Below, piece by piece: positions 1 through 8,099 of a DNA stretch of 64,000 nucleotides. The notes below the pieces were generated by a model. The model was not told the origin of the DNA and did not search any database. It was given only the letters and a program-made list of their open reading frames with translations. The first letter of the stretch is position 1. Every line of letters begins with the position of its first letter. Origin of the DNA: Rossellomorea marisflavi (GTDB lineage: Bacteria; Bacillota; Bacilli; Bacillales; Bacillaceae_B); the NCBI GenBank assembly GCA_003667865.1, contig CP033051.1, positions 3,126,501-3,190,500 of the forward strand, in the 5' to 3' direction. A program made the translations under genes and the position numbers.

Positions 1-1056
1 GGTACACATAATATCCATCGCTTACCGAACATTCTTGCAGATGCCTATATGTCAAAAGCAATGGTTGTGGAAGTGTGGTCAAAAGAGGGAGACGTTATTG
101 AAAACCTTCCACGTGTTCGTCGCGGGAACATTAAAGGTTGGGTAAACATTATGTACGGATGCGATAAGTTCTGTACGTATTGTATCGTTCCTTATACTCG
201 TGGAAAAGAGCGTAGCCGTCGTCCAGAGGAAATCATTCAAGAAGTACGTCAATTAGCTGCTCATGGCTATCAAGAGGTAACGCTTCTAGGTCAAAACGTA
301 AATGCATACGGTAAAGACTTTGAAGACTTAGAGTATGGCCTTGGCGATTTAATGGATGAATTACGTAAGATTGATATTCCTCGTGTACGTTTTACAACAA
401 GTCACCCAAGAGACTTTGATGATCATTTAATTGAAGTTCTTGCGCAAAAAGGGAATCTTGTAGAGCATATTCATTTACCAGTTCAATCTGGTTCAACAGA
501 GGTTCTTAAGATCATGGCTCGTAAATATACACGTGAGCAATTCCTAGAGCTTGTTCGTAAAATTAAAGTGGCAATGCCAGATGTTGCGTTAAGTACCGAT
601 ATTATTGTTGGGTATCCAAACGAAACAGATGAGCAATTTGAAGAAACGCTTTCAATGTACCGTGAAGTTGGCTTTGAACACGCGTATACGTTTATCTATT
701 CTCCACGTGAAGGTACACCGGCAGCAAAAATGACAGACAACGTACCAATGGAAGTGAAGAAGGAGCGTTTACAACGTCTAAACGATGTTGTAAATGAATT
801 TTCAGCAGAAGCCCTTAAGAAATATGAAGGCAAAGTAGTTGAGGTTCTTGTAGACGGTGAAAGTAAGAAAAATGAAAATGTTCTTGCTGGTTACACTCGT
901 CGCAACAAGCTTGTAAACTTTGAAGGTCCAAAAGAAGTAATCGGAAACATTGTAAAAGTAAAAATTACAGATGCAAAATCTTGGTCCTTATTTGGGGAAT
1001 TTATTGAAGTTGGTCAAATTGGATCAGAATTTGAAGAAGCGGTAGAGGTGAAGTAG
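1..1056 (+). CDS. miaB: tRNA (N6-isopentenyl adenosine(37)-C2)-methylthiotransferase MiaB, 5'-truncated by window edge
   Basis: MiaB is a radical-SAM enzyme that adds a methylthio group to i6A37 of tRNAs. The reading frame is open from base 1 (GTHNIHRLP...), so the ATG at 49 is internal; 351 codons are visible and the N-terminal UPF0004 domain lies mostly outside the window. The radical-SAM cluster motif GCDKFCTYC (CxxxCxxC) is at bases 160-186. The core follows ([26 protein letters not shown]), and a TRAM-like RNA-binding tail begins near base 825. It partners functionally with MiaA at 48.6 kb, which makes its substrate. The next gene, ricA, starts 2 bases after the stop, as in B. subtilis ymcB-ymcA. 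Identification is firm. Confidence 0.97.
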   Translation, partial: GTHNIHRLPNILADAYMSKAMVVEVWSKEGDVIENLPRVRRGNIKGWVNIMYGCDKFCTYCIVPYTRGKERSRRPEEIIQEVRQLAAHGYQEVTLLGQNVNAYGKDFEDLEYGLGDLMDELRKIDIPRVRFTTSHPRDFDDHLIEVLAQKGNLVEHIHLPVQSGSTEVLKIMARKYTREQFLELVRKIKVAMPDVALSTDIIVGYPNETDEQFEETLSMYREVGFEHAYTFIYSPREGTPAAKMTDNVPMEVKKERLQRLNDVVNEFSAEALKKYEGKVVEVLVDGESKKNENVLAGYTRRNKLVNFEGPKEVIGNIVKVKITDAKSWSLFGEFIEVGQIGSEFEEAVEVK

Positions 1057-1057
1057 G

Positions 1058-1489
1058 ATGGCAAAATATACAAAAGATGACATTATGAAAAATGCAGAAG
1101 AGCTAGCGCGTATGATCGCAGAAACAGAAGAGGTTGATTTCTTTAAGCGTGCAGAAGCACAAATTAACGAAAATCAAAAGGTTCGTGAAATGATCGCTAG
1201 TATTAAGAGCTTACAAAAACAAGCAGTTAACTTCCAACACTATGGAAAAGAAAAAGCACTGAAAATGGTGGAGGAAAAAATTGAAAAGCTTGAAGCGGAA
1301 ATTGATGCAATTCCTGTCGTACAAGAATTCAAGCAATCTCAAACAGATGTAAATGATCTACTGCAAATCGTGGCATCTGTTATTTCTAATAATGTAACAG
1401 ATCACATCATCACATCTACAGGCGGAGACCTTCTTCGTGGCGAAACAGGCTCAAAGGTTCAAAGTACTTCACCTGGAAGCTGTTCATAA
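1058..1489 (+). CDS. ricA: RicA (YmcA) regulatory iron-sulfur complex subunit
   Basis: 143-residue YlbF/YmcA-family protein. In B. subtilis RicA (YmcA), RicF (YlbF) and RicT (YaaT) form an Fe-S complex that promotes RNase Y-dependent mRNA maturation and is needed for biofilm, competence and sporulation. The protein is mainly charged and helical (residues 5-110). The penultimate residue is a Cys (SPGSCS), in keeping with the C-terminal cysteine proposed to ligate the cluster. The ATG follows the miaB stop after one base, with a GAGGTGAAG ribosome binding site inside the miaB end, so the two are co-transcribed and probably coupled. A strong terminator follows. Identification rests on sequence and the conserved miaB-ricA-cotE order. 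Confidence 0.93.
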   Translation: MAKYTKDDIMKNAEELARMIAETEEVDFFKRAEAQINENQKVREMIASIKSLQKQAVNFQHYGKEKALKMVEEKIEKLEAEIDAIPVVQEFKQSQTDVNDLLQIVASVISNNVTDHIITSTGGDLLRGETGSKVQSTSPGSCS

Positions 1490-1500
1490 AAATGATAAAG

Positions 1501-1536
1501 AACAATCAGGACTGATTCCTGGTTGTTTTTTTTTTC
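1501..1536 (+). terminator. Rho-independent terminator of miaB-ricA
   Basis: Inverted repeat AACAATCAGG / CCTGGTTGTT (one G-U pair) followed by a run of ten Ts. It sits 12 bases after the ricA stop and ends the miaB-ricA transcript. Confidence 0.9.
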
Positions 1537-1548
1537 TTTGTTTTGGAT

Positions 1549-1702
1549 CTTCCCATAAAATTTAGGAATGTTCCCATAAATCGAACATGGGTTCTGTGGA
1601 GGGGAATGTTCCCATAAAACTCGAGTTGGTTCCCATAAAAGTGGAGAATGTTCCCATAAACTCACACATGGTTCCCATAAACAGCAAGAATGTTCCCATA
1701 AA
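1549..1702. repeat. 21-bp-period direct repeat array (core GTTCCCATAAA)
   Basis: Core GTTCCCATAAA occurs at 1570, 1608, 1629, 1650, 1671 and 1692, with a variant start at about 1549 (CTTCCCATAAA) and a decayed unit at 1591. The spacing is exactly 21 bp for the last five units. The 10-bp segments between cores vary (for example GTGGAGAAT, CTCACACATG, CAGCAAGAAT). The array lies between the ricA terminator and a convergent small gene. Translated, it gives a heptad such as NVPINSK, but that frame has no ribosome binding site and runs into a terminator, so it is treated as non-coding. 21 bp is about two helical turns. Confidence 0.85.
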
Positions 1703-1779
1703 TTCTAATATAGCTACCGTAGACAATATAAATCTTCTCATTACACCACTATTTCCATTGGAAGCAAATAAAAATGCTC

Positions 1780-2004
1780 TTACCTACACAAATACAAACA
1801 AAAAAACGATTCCCCATGCACGCCATCATTGCGTAGGAATCGTTTTTTATGCTTCTTCTCCATTTTGATCATCGTTTCATTCTTGGTCTTCGTTGTACGT
1901 TCCAATGTTGAGAAATCAGGCTTAAGGCCTCTACTTTGTGTAACATCCCGTCCGGAATTTCGAAGCTGATGCTCACGTTTCTTCTTTGCTTTACTTTTTG
2001 CCAT
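1780..2004 (-). CDS. Small Lys/Arg-rich conserved hypothetical protein
   Basis: 74 residues starting MAKSKAKKKREH, very basic, with RTTKTK and KKHKKRF motifs. It resembles short basic proteins common in Bacillus genomes, but I cannot name a function. I chose the ATG at 2004 because GAGGTGA lies 5-6 bases upstream; the in-frame GTG at 2013 overlaps that site. The last dozen residues (HGESFFCLYLCR) are encoded across the stem of its own transcription terminator. This suggests the original stop was lost and the frame now runs through the hairpin. Whether the extended tail is made is unknown. Confidence 0.6.
   Translation of the reverse strand: MAKSKAKKKREHQLRNSGRDVTQSRGLKPDFSTLERTTKTKNETMIKMEKKHKKRFLRNDGVHGESFFCLYLCR
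1798..1848 (-). terminator. Bidirectional-type hairpin overlapping end of the small basic gene
   Basis: Inverted repeat AAAAACGATTCC / GGAATCGTTTTT with a 22-base loop. It reads as a terminator on the minus strand (T-rich exit near 1800), and a T-run also follows it on the plus strand. It lies inside the last codons of the minus-strand gene 1780-2004. Confidence 0.75.
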
Positions 2005-2028
2005 GTTACTCACCTCATATGAAAAGTT

Positions 2029-2058
2029 AAGGTCCGTCCCTCAAAATGAACGGACCTT
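2029..2058 (-). terminator. Hairpin after the methyltransferase, built from a GGTCCGTCCC repeat
   Basis: AAGGTCCGT / ACGGACCTT stem-loop between the methyltransferase stop and the next gene on the minus strand. The GGTCCGTCCCTC word recurs at 27317, 39253, 39284 and 45070, so this is one copy of a dispersed palindromic repeat used as a terminator. Confidence 0.6.
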
Positions 2059-2072
2059 ATGTATAGTATAGC

Positions 2073-2819
2073 TTATGCTTTGGTGGCAGAAAAGAGGAGG
2101 AATAGCGGAATTCGGCTTCTTCTTTTAAATTCTTCTTGGTCTTTAAAGTTTTCTGGCCTTGGTGCTCCTTCTCTTATATCATGAATTTTAAATCCACATG
2201 AGGTCAACAAATGAAAGTATTCTTCAATTGTACGGTGATATTTTACAACCTGATGATCCATCCACTGTTCAACACGCTTGCCAGAGTGAAAATAATCATC
2301 GACTACCCAATGTGTTCTTTTTTCTTTCCCTGAGTGATGGTCAAAGGTGGCAGTGATGACAGGATGCATGACGCTAAAAACAAATCTCCCGCCATCCTCT
2401 TTTAACGACTGATGAACGTTCTGGAACACGGGTTTTAATTGTTCTATGTAGTGAAAGACCATTCTAGAGATAACAAGATCAAATTGTCCTGGTTCCATCT
2501 TTAACGATTCTAGAGAAGTACATTGGAAAGAATACAACTCTTGATCGATCCCACTAAAAGTTTCCCTTGCCTTATCAATCATATTATTCGAGCCATCTAC
2601 ACCAAGATAGTATGTGGCTCCAGCAGCTAATAGCTCTTTACCAAATAATGATTCTCCACATCCAAGATCTAAAATGTTCTTACCTTCCACATTTCCAAGC
2701 AGCTCCAATAGGTCTGGTTTCTCCATAATATTGTTTGGGCTGTTCTCACGAAGGCGTCTGTTCATAAATTGTTCGAAAAAATGGTTTTCATCATATACTG
2801 TAGCACCTTTAAATTCCAT
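2073..2819 (-). CDS. Class I SAM-dependent methyltransferase
   Basis: 248 residues. Motif I ILDLGCGES (about residues 48-57) binds S-adenosylmethionine. The acidic end of strand beta2 (YLGVDGS) and the post-strand motif FDLVISRMVFHYI complete a Methyltransf_11/25-type Rossmann fold. The C-terminal third (HPVITATFD, W/H/R-rich) is typical of small-molecule methyltransferases of the UbiE/BioC type, but the substrate cannot be read from sequence. AAGGAGGG lies 6 bases before the ATG at 2819; the GTG at 2822 is too close to it. The gene is monocistronic and divergent from cotE. It is not part of the conserved B. subtilis order here, so it is probably a lineage-specific insertion. Confidence 0.85.
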   Translation of the reverse strand: MEFKGATVYDENHFFEQFMNRRLRENSPNNIMEKPDLLELLGNVEGKNILDLGCGESLFGKELLAAGATYYLGVDGSNNMIDKARETFSGIDQELYSFQCTSLESLKMEPGQFDLVISRMVFHYIEQLKPVFQNVHQSLKEDGGRFVFSVMHPVITATFDHHSGKEKRTHWVVDDYFHSGKRVEQWMDHQVVKYHRTIEEYFHLLTSCGFKIHDIREGAPRPENFKDQEEFKRRSRIPLFLLFSATKA

Positions 2820-2879
2820 CACAATCCCTCCTTAGTCCTTCTTATTCTAATCGAAAAGCCTATTTTAGGGAATCGGGAA

Positions 2880-2904
2880 CAATCATTTGCCTATTGCATA
2901 CAAT
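2880..2904 (+). promoter_or_regulatory. Candidate sigma-E promoter for cotE
   Basis: CATACAAT at 2897-2904 matches the sigma-E -10 consensus, with an AATCATTT -35-like element about 14 bases upstream. cotE is known in B. subtilis to be transcribed from a sigma-E (P1) and a sigma-K (P2) promoter. The start site is inferred, not seen. Confidence 0.5.
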
Positions 2905-2950
2905 GAACTATCTCGGAACAATCCTATTATGCAATCTAGAAAATTACTCG

Positions 2951-2978
2951 CACAAACACCTAGACAGTCGCATAAGAT
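2951..2978 (+). promoter_or_regulatory. Candidate sigma-K promoter for cotE
   Basis: CATAAGAT at 2971-2978 fits the sigma-K -10 pattern CATAnnnT, with CAC at 2951-2953 about 17 bases upstream. It lies 33 bases before the cotE ATG, consistent with the second cotE promoter known from B. subtilis. Confidence 0.4.
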
Positions 2979-3011
2979 GAAATTGAAAATGAAAGAGGAG
3001 GTTTCGCTCGA

Positions 3012-3551
3012 ATGGCAGAATACAGAGAGATTATTACAAAAGCGGTCGTTGCGAAGGGACGTAAATTTACTCAGTCTCACCATACGATTTGCCCACCGCA
3101 ACATCCATCGAGCATTTTAGGCTGCTGGATTATCAATCATGAGTATGAGGCACGCAAAGTCGGCAAAAAGGTTGAGGTTTGCGGTTCTTACGATATTAAC
3201 GTATGGTATTCGCACAACGATAACAAAAAGACATCCGTTGTGACAGAAAAAGTTGAATACACAGACGTTATCAAGTTAAAGTATCGTGACCCTGATTGCC
3301 TAGATGACGACGAAGTAGTAGCAGTAGTACTACAACAGCCTAATTGCGTGGAAGCGGTAATTTCACCATGTGGAGAAAAAGTCATAGTGCATGTAGAACG
3401 TGAATTCCTTGTAGAAGTTATCGGAGAAACAAAAGTTTGTGTCCTTGTAAATCCTGAAGGATGCGACGATGATGACTGGGATTGCGAATTAGATGATGAG
3501 GAATTTGAAGAATTAGATCCTGACTTCTTAGAGGCATTTGACGAAGAATAA
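3012..3551 (+). CDS. cotE: Outer spore coat morphogenetic protein CotE
   Basis: 179 residues, the usual CotE length. CotE assembles around the forespore and directs outer-coat proteins onto the spore surface. It begins [16 protein letters not shown], followed by a TICPPQHP segment, a beta-rich middle ([14 protein letters not shown]) and a strongly acidic tail ([19 protein letters not shown]), all characteristic. An AGGAGG ribosome binding site precedes the ATG, and sporulation-type promoters are proposed upstream. It follows miaB-ricA as in B. subtilis, although a methyltransferase and a basic protein have been inserted between ricA and cotE here. In B. subtilis mutS comes next; here about 24 kb intervenes, including the WapA locus. 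Confidence 0.97.
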   Translation: MAEYREIITKAVVAKGRKFTQSHHTICPPQHPSSILGCWIINHEYEARKVGKKVEVCGSYDINVWYSHNDNKKTSVVTEKVEYTDVIKLKYRDPDCLDDDEVVAVVLQQPNCVEAVISPCGEKVIVHVEREFLVEVIGETKVCVLVNPEGCDDDDWDCELDDEEFEELDPDFLEAFDEE

Positions 3552-3557
3552 TAATCG

Positions 3558-3587
3558 CTAGGAAGACGGCCTCTTCCTAGTTTTTTT
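3558..3587 (+). terminator. cotE terminator
   Basis: Perfect 9-bp stem CTAGGAAGA / TCTTCCTAG with a 5-base loop, followed by seven Ts, 6 bases after the cotE stop. Confidence 0.95.
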
Positions 3588-3593
3588 GTAAAA

Positions 3594-3658
3594 GAGGGTA
3601 TCTCATAAGGGGACATCACCACATTACCTGTGGTCACCCCTTAACCAGAGATACCCTC
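3594..3658. repeat. Long imperfect palindrome downstream of cotE
   Basis: Nested inverted repeats GAGGGTATCTC / GAGATACCCTC, AAGGGG / CCCCTT and ACCAC / GTGGT fold into one long hairpin with a T-rich flank on the right (CTTTTATATTTTT). The cotE terminator already lies just upstream, so this may be a mobile palindromic unit, a back-up terminator, or the terminator of the convergent CotX-like gene. Confidence 0.6.
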
Positions 3659-3737
3659 CTTTTATATTTTTGAACTTTTTCATGTTTGCGGATGGTTTTG
3701 ATAGAAAACTAGCTTATTAACTGATAATCTGTATATT

Positions 3738-4277
3738 TTATAGAATGTTTAGAGAAACAAGTAACGCAACTAAGATTTGGATGAACAATTGTAGCGTTAC
3801 AGCAACATCTGTATTACGAGCAGTTACTTCAACGTTACGAGAGTTTTCTACAATCGTGCGTACACGGTTGTATTGTGTTGTTTGTGTGAACTGGTCAAGC
3901 TCTTGAAGGATTTCCTTCGATTGCTCGCTGCTTGCTACAGAGATATTAATGATAATCGCAACAGCCGCTTGTAGAGCTAGTTGTAAGTTTACACCTACTT
4001 GCGTATCAGTTGATGTTACCTCAACTCCATGTGAACCTCTAACAACGATTAATTCTTCTGTATATTGTAACGTCTCACTTCCTTGTTCACCTACTTGAGC
4101 AACATCTTTGAACCATGTTGGCATGAAGTCATTATCAAACTCATCTAGTGAACACGTTTCCTTTTGAATTGGTTCTACTACTGGTGCTGGCTCACAATGA
4201 TTATGGCACTTCTTCTTATGCTTGCGTCTGCGCATCTCACTCTCACTCATGAAGATCATATCTGGATCGTATCTCAT
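3738..4277 (-). CDS. CotX-like spore coat protein (two coat X domains)
   Basis: 179 residues. Two copies of the spore coat X/V motif are visible: VEVTSTDTQVGVNLQLALQAAVAI (about residues 88-111) and VEVTARNTDVAVTLQLFIQILVAL (about residues 149-172). The N-terminus is basic and Cys/His-containing (RRRKHKKKCHNHCEP), followed by an acidic linker. CotX, CotV and CotW form the insoluble crust/outer coat fraction in B. subtilis. GGAAGGGAGAAG precedes the ATG. The gene converges on cotE, whose product organises the layer where CotX-type proteins assemble. Late sporulation (sigma-K/GerE) expression is likely from family knowledge, but I could not assign a clear promoter. Confidence 0.85.
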   Translation of the reverse strand: MRYDPDMIFMSESEMRRRKHKKKCHNHCEPAPVVEPIQKETCSLDEFDNDFMPTWFKDVAQVGEQGSETLQYTEELIVVRGSHGVEVTSTDTQVGVNLQLALQAAVAIIINISVASSEQSKEILQELDQFTQTTQYNRVRTIVENSRNVEVTARNTDVAVTLQLFIQILVALLVSLNIL

Positions 4278-4655
4278 CTAAAAATCTTCTCCCTTCCAAT
4301 TAATTAATTTTATTTAAATCGACGACCGAATGGATACCAGATTCATTCCCGACGCTTGGCGAAGTTTTTGTCATAGTCTTTTATTTGAATATGAAAAGCT
4401 TCGGGAGTAACTGGCTCTTAACCCATCCTCTACTTCTACTATATGTAAGATATATAAACTAGTTTAGACGAATCTCCTAAACTATCAAAAATGTATGAAT
4501 GACTAGATAATAGGGATGGATAACCTTGGAAATTCAAGCATACATCCGTAATAACTGGAATCTTTACCTAGAAAGCATTATCCTAGTAAGGTGTGGTAAT
4601 ACATTTTACATGTAACAGAAACAAGCTATGGGTAGACTGAAAGGAATGTTTGAAA

Positions 4656-6827
4656 ATGAAAAAGAGTTTAGTTCTAGCAGAGAAACCCTCTGTCGGAAGA
4701 GATATAGCACGTGTATTAAAGTGTCAAAAAAAAGGAAATGGATTTATAGAAGGAGACCGTTACATTGTTACATGGGCTTTAGGGCATCTAGTGACTCTAG
4801 CGGAGCCTGAGCAATATGACACGAAGTATGGAACATGGAATCTTGAAGATCTTCCAATGCTTCCAGCCCCTTTACAATTAATGGTCATGAAGAAAACGGG
4901 AAAACAATACCAAGCTGTGAAAACGCAGCTTCATCGAAAAGATGTTGGAGAAGTCATTATTGCAACAGATGCTGGTAGAGAAGGGGAACTAGTTGCACGT
5001 TGGATACTTGATAAAGCAAAGGTCCACAAGCCAATAAAACGTCTATGGATTTCCTCTGTAACCGATCAGGCAATTAAGGAAGGGTTTAAACATCTTCATC
5101 CTGGACAAAAGTATGAAAACCTCTATCATTCTGCAGTTGCTAGAGCAGAGGCTGATTGGTATGTAGGTATCAATGCTTCAAGAGCGTTAACAACGAAATT
5201 CAATGCACAACTCTCTTGTGGTCGTGTTCAAACACCAACTCTTGCGATGATTGCACAAAGAGAAAAAGAGATTAAACAATTCCAGCCAAAGCCTTTCTAT
5301 GGATTTCAAGCTATCGTAAATGGTGTTTCTTTTCAATGGAAGGATAAAAAATCTGGAGAGGAACGAATCTTTGCAAAAGATAGAGCCGATTCGTTACATC
5401 AGCAGCTTAAAAAAGAAAACCAGGCAAAGATTACATCAATGCGCACAGATCATAAGAAGAACTATGCTCCACAGCTCTATGATCTAACTGAGCTTCAACG
5501 AGATGCGCACAAGATCTTTGGATTTTCAGCTAAAGAAACATTATCAACTCTCCAAAGATTATATGAGCAACACAAAATTGTTTCGTATCCAAGAACAGAC
5601 TCTAAATATCTATCAGAGGATATTGTCCCGACATTAAAGGATCGACTAAAGGCATGTGGTGTTCAACCATATAGTATGATCGCGAATAAAGCGATCCAAA
5701 GTAACAGTAAGCTTGGAAAAAACTATGTGAACAATGAAAAGGTTTCGGACCATCATGCCATTATTCCAACAGAAGAAAGAGTGAATATCTCAGCACTTTC
5801 TGACAAAGAAAGAAAACTATTTGACTTAATCGTCAAACGTTTTATTTCGATGTTTCTACCACCATATGAATATGAGCAATTAACAATAGAAGCAGCGATT
5901 GGCGGAGAGCTCTTTCAGACAAGGGAAAATAAAGAAACCGTAATAGGGTGGAAGGCTGTATATCAATCAGAGAATACTCAAAGCCTTCGAGAGAAATTAA
6001 TTTTCAAAGAAGGGCAAGAATATAAACTAGATTCTGTCAAAATGACGCAAAAGGAAACATCGCCACCGAGCTATTTCAATGAAGGAACCTTACTTACTGC
6101 TATGGAAAATCCGAAGAGGTTTATGCAAGGCGATGACAAAGAGCTCATTGAAACCTTAGAGAATACAGGTGGACTGGGGACGGTTGCAACTCGAGCAGAT
6201 ATCATTGAAAAACTTTTTAATTCCTCCTTAATTGAAAAGGTAGGAAAGGATATTCGAACAACTTCTAAAGGAAAACAGCTTTTAGAGCTCGTGCCAGACG
6301 AACTGCAATCTCCTGCTCTTACGGCAGAATGGGAGAAAAAGCTAGAGCAAATCTCGAAAGGTAGCTTACATTCAAAAGATTTTATAAAAGACATGATGGC
6401 ATATGCCAAACAAGTTGTCCAAGATATAAAAAATAGTAAACAATCCTACACACATGATAATATTACAGGCACAAGATGCCCTGATTGTGGAAATTTAATG
6501 CTAGAAGTCAAAAATAAGTTCGGAAAGAAACTGGTATGTCAAGACCGAGAATGTGGACACAGAAAGAATATTAGCAAAAATACAAATGCCAGATGTCCAA
6601 ATTGTCATAAGCGACTAGTACTACGTGGTGAAGGTGAAGGGCAGATCTTTGTCTGCGTTTGTGGACATAAAGAAAAGCTATCAACCTTTAACGAACGAAA
6701 AAGCAAACAAAAACAACACAAAGCATCCAAACGAGACGTCAACCAATACATGAAAAAACAAAACGACGAACCCGTCAACACCGCACTAGCAGACGCACTA
6801 GCAAAACTAAACCTAAACAAAGACTAA
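4656..6827 (+). CDS. topB: DNA topoisomerase III
   Basis: Type IA topoisomerase of about 723 residues, close to B. subtilis TopB. TOPRIM domain: VLAEKPSVGRDIARVL at the start and ATDAGREGELVARW. The catalytic tyrosine is in IVSYPRTDSKYL (Tyr about residue 311). The motif GTVATRADIIEKL follows. The C-terminus carries paired zinc-finger cysteines (CPDC...CQDRECG, CPNC...CVCG). It passes single strands to decatenate and resolve recombination intermediates. I chose the ATG at 4656; the in-frame TTG at 4650 sits too close to the GAAAGGA site. Anomaly: the last 45 sense codons end only in A or C apart from one ATG, unlike the mixed usage upstream (see findings). Confidence 0.95.
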   Translation: MKKSLVLAEKPSVGRDIARVLKCQKKGNGFIEGDRYIVTWALGHLVTLAEPEQYDTKYGTWNLEDLPMLPAPLQLMVMKKTGKQYQAVKTQLHRKDVGEVIIATDAGREGELVARWILDKAKVHKPIKRLWISSVTDQAIKEGFKHLHPGQKYENLYHSAVARAEADWYVGINASRALTTKFNAQLSCGRVQTPTLAMIAQREKEIKQFQPKPFYGFQAIVNGVSFQWKDKKSGEERIFAKDRADSLHQQLKKENQAKITSMRTDHKKNYAPQLYDLTELQRDAHKIFGFSAKETLSTLQRLYEQHKIVSYPRTDSKYLSEDIVPTLKDRLKACGVQPYSMIANKAIQSNSKLGKNYVNNEKVSDHHAIIPTEERVNISALSDKERKLFDLIVKRFISMFLPPYEYEQLTIEAAIGGELFQTRENKETVIGWKAVYQSENTQSLREKLIFKEGQEYKLDSVKMTQKETSPPSYFNEGTLLTAMENPKRFMQGDDKELIETLENTGGLGTVATRADIIEKLFNSSLIEKVGKDIRTTSKGKQLLELVPDELQSPALTAEWEKKLEQISKGSLHSKDFIKDMMAYAKQVVQDIKNSKQSYTHDNITGTRCPDCGNLMLEVKNKFGKKLVCQDRECGHRKNISKNTNARCPNCHKRLVLRGEGEGQIFVCVCGHKEKLSTFNERKSKQKQHKASKRDVNQYMKKQNDEPVNTALADALAKLNLNKD

Positions 6828-6838
6828 CAACACCAACA

Positions 6839-6878
6839 GACAAAATAGGGTAGCAATACTCTACTTTGTCTTTTTTTT
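6839..6878 (+). terminator. topB terminator
   Basis: GACAAAATAG / CTACTTTGTC stem (one G-U pair) followed by eight Ts, just after the topB stop. Confidence 0.9.
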
Positions 6879-7010
6879 ATTATTATTTGTTATGATTAGT
6901 ATGAAATAGTTGGATTTATAAATGTCTCTTATTTAAATTAATGTACTAATTTAATTTCTAATGAAAGTTTTGTATAAGATTTATAATTGTAAATTAAGAA
7001 AAACCACAGA

Positions 7011-7140
7011 GTTGCTTGGAGCGGAAGGTGCTTGACTCCTGCGGGAAATAGCGGAAATGGTGAGACCCCGCATGAGCGAAGCGAAGAGGGAGGCTCACCT
7101 CTCGCCCCGCGGAAAGCAAGCACCTGGAGCGGAAAGCAAC
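7011..7140 (+). mobile_element. GC-rich MITE-like interspersed repeat, copy 1
   Basis: 130-bp GC-rich element in an AT-rich gap (6828-7191). The ends GTTGCTTGGAGCGGAAGGTGC and GCACCTGGAGCGGAAAGCAAC are partly inverted (GTTGCTT / AAGCAAC and GGTGCTTG / CAAGCACC). Internal words TTGACTCCTGCGGGA, GTGAGACCCCGC and GCCCCGCGGAAAGC recur in copies at 36225 and 41355, all in the same orientation. It has no coding capacity. Repeats of this kind are widespread between genes in Bacillus genomes; mobility is inferred from dispersion, not from a transposase seen here. Confidence 0.85.
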
Positions 7141-7191
7141 GGCCACTGTTTTAAAGTGAAAAAATATTAGAATAAAAGGTAGTGGGAAAAA

Positions 7192-8097
7192 ATGAAAAGA
7201 AAACCCATATACGTCAAAACAACCATCCAATCATCAATGGAAACCCTATGGGAACACACCCAAAACCCAGACCTACACACAGAATGGGACGCCCGCTTCA
7301 CAGAAATTACATACCTCCCAAAACAAGAAGGACAACCTCAAAAATTCTTATATAAAACAAAAATTGGATTTGGGTTAAAAATCTCCGGAACAGGTGAATC
7401 TATTGGAGAAGTTAAAAAAGCTGAAGGCACAAGAGTATCATCATTGAAATTTGGAACAGAGCATCCACTTTCACTTATAAAAGAAGGCAGAGGCTACTGG
7501 AAATATACACCTTCTAATACGAATAGCGGGATACAGTTTGAAACACAGTATGACTATGAAACAAAATTCGGGAAAATTGGTGAATGGTTTGACCGAATGT
7601 TGTTCAGGCCATTAATTGGTTGGGCAACAGCTTGGAGCTTTGATGCGCTTCGAATTTGGTTAGAAAAAGGGTTTCACCCACGCACTCTTATACAAAAATC
7701 ATTCATTTACAGCATACTGTGTCTACTTTTCGCTTTTATATGGATCTATCAAGGACTTGTTCCGAAGGTGATGGCTGTTCATCCAGAAGAAGTCCGTATG
7801 TTAACAGAATTGATCCCAACGAATCACGGAGAACAAGCAATTAGGATAATCGGTTTCTTAGAGATCGCATTTGGAGTTCTATGGCTCTTACCTTTTTGGA
7901 AAAGAAAGTTGTTTTTATTTCAGGCTCTTCTATTGTTGCTGTTAACAATCAGTGCGGTCGTTGCCGCTCCTGAAAGCCTTGTACATCCATTTAATCCAAT
8001 TAGCTTTAATAGTAGCTTACTTGTTGCTTCCTTGATTGGGTATACCATAAGTGATACGCTTCCAAGTGCAAAACGATGTGTTCGTAAAAGGAGGTAG
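7192..8097 (+). CDS. SRPBCC-domain / DoxX-like membrane fusion protein
   Basis: 301 residues. The N-terminal half (1-155) looks like an SRPBCC/START-type ligand-binding fold: YVKTTIQSSMETLWEHTQNP, the WDARFTEI strand, and a final long amphipathic helix WFDRMLFRPLIGWATAWSFDALRIWLE. The C-terminal half has four hydrophobic segments (about 165-190, 215-235, 240-258, 265-288), typical of DoxX-like proteins (LEIAFGVLWLLPFW). It is the first of a three-gene operon: the next gene starts 2 bases after its stop. Function is unknown. Anomaly: of the first 39 non-Met/Trp codons 38 end in A or C, after which usage becomes normal. The neighbouring repeat element ends 52 bases before the ATG. Confidence 0.75.
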   Translation: MKRKPIYVKTTIQSSMETLWEHTQNPDLHTEWDARFTEITYLPKQEGQPQKFLYKTKIGFGLKISGTGESIGEVKKAEGTRVSSLKFGTEHPLSLIKEGRGYWKYTPSNTNSGIQFETQYDYETKFGKIGEWFDRMLFRPLIGWATAWSFDALRIWLEKGFHPRTLIQKSFIYSILCLLFAFIWIYQGLVPKVMAVHPEEVRMLTELIPTNHGEQAIRIIGFLEIAFGVLWLLPFWKRKLFLFQALLLLLLTISAVVAAPESLVHPFNPISFNSSLLVASLIGYTISDTLPSAKRCVRKRR

Positions 8098-8099
8098 AA

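Noticed and set aside
1459..1665. Minus-strand frame over the ricA end and repeat array
   Set aside because: Antisense to a real gene and its terminator; produced by the 21-bp periodicity.
1549..1702. CRISPR array
   Set aside because: The core is 11 bp and the spacers 10 bp, far too short, and no cas genes are present.
1587..1868. Plus-strand frame encoding heptads such as NVPINSK
   Set aside because: No ribosome binding site, it is a translation of the 21-bp repeat, and it runs through a terminator hairpin; treated as repeat DNA.
4278..4655. T-box or other leader RNA upstream of topB
   Set aside because: No T-box sequence or terminator-antiterminator pair; only the leader regions of the divergent CotX-like gene and topB.
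6071..6409. Minus-strand frames within topB and similar frames inside other large genes
   Set aside because: Shadows of strong coding sequence with no ribosome binding sites or recognisable domains.
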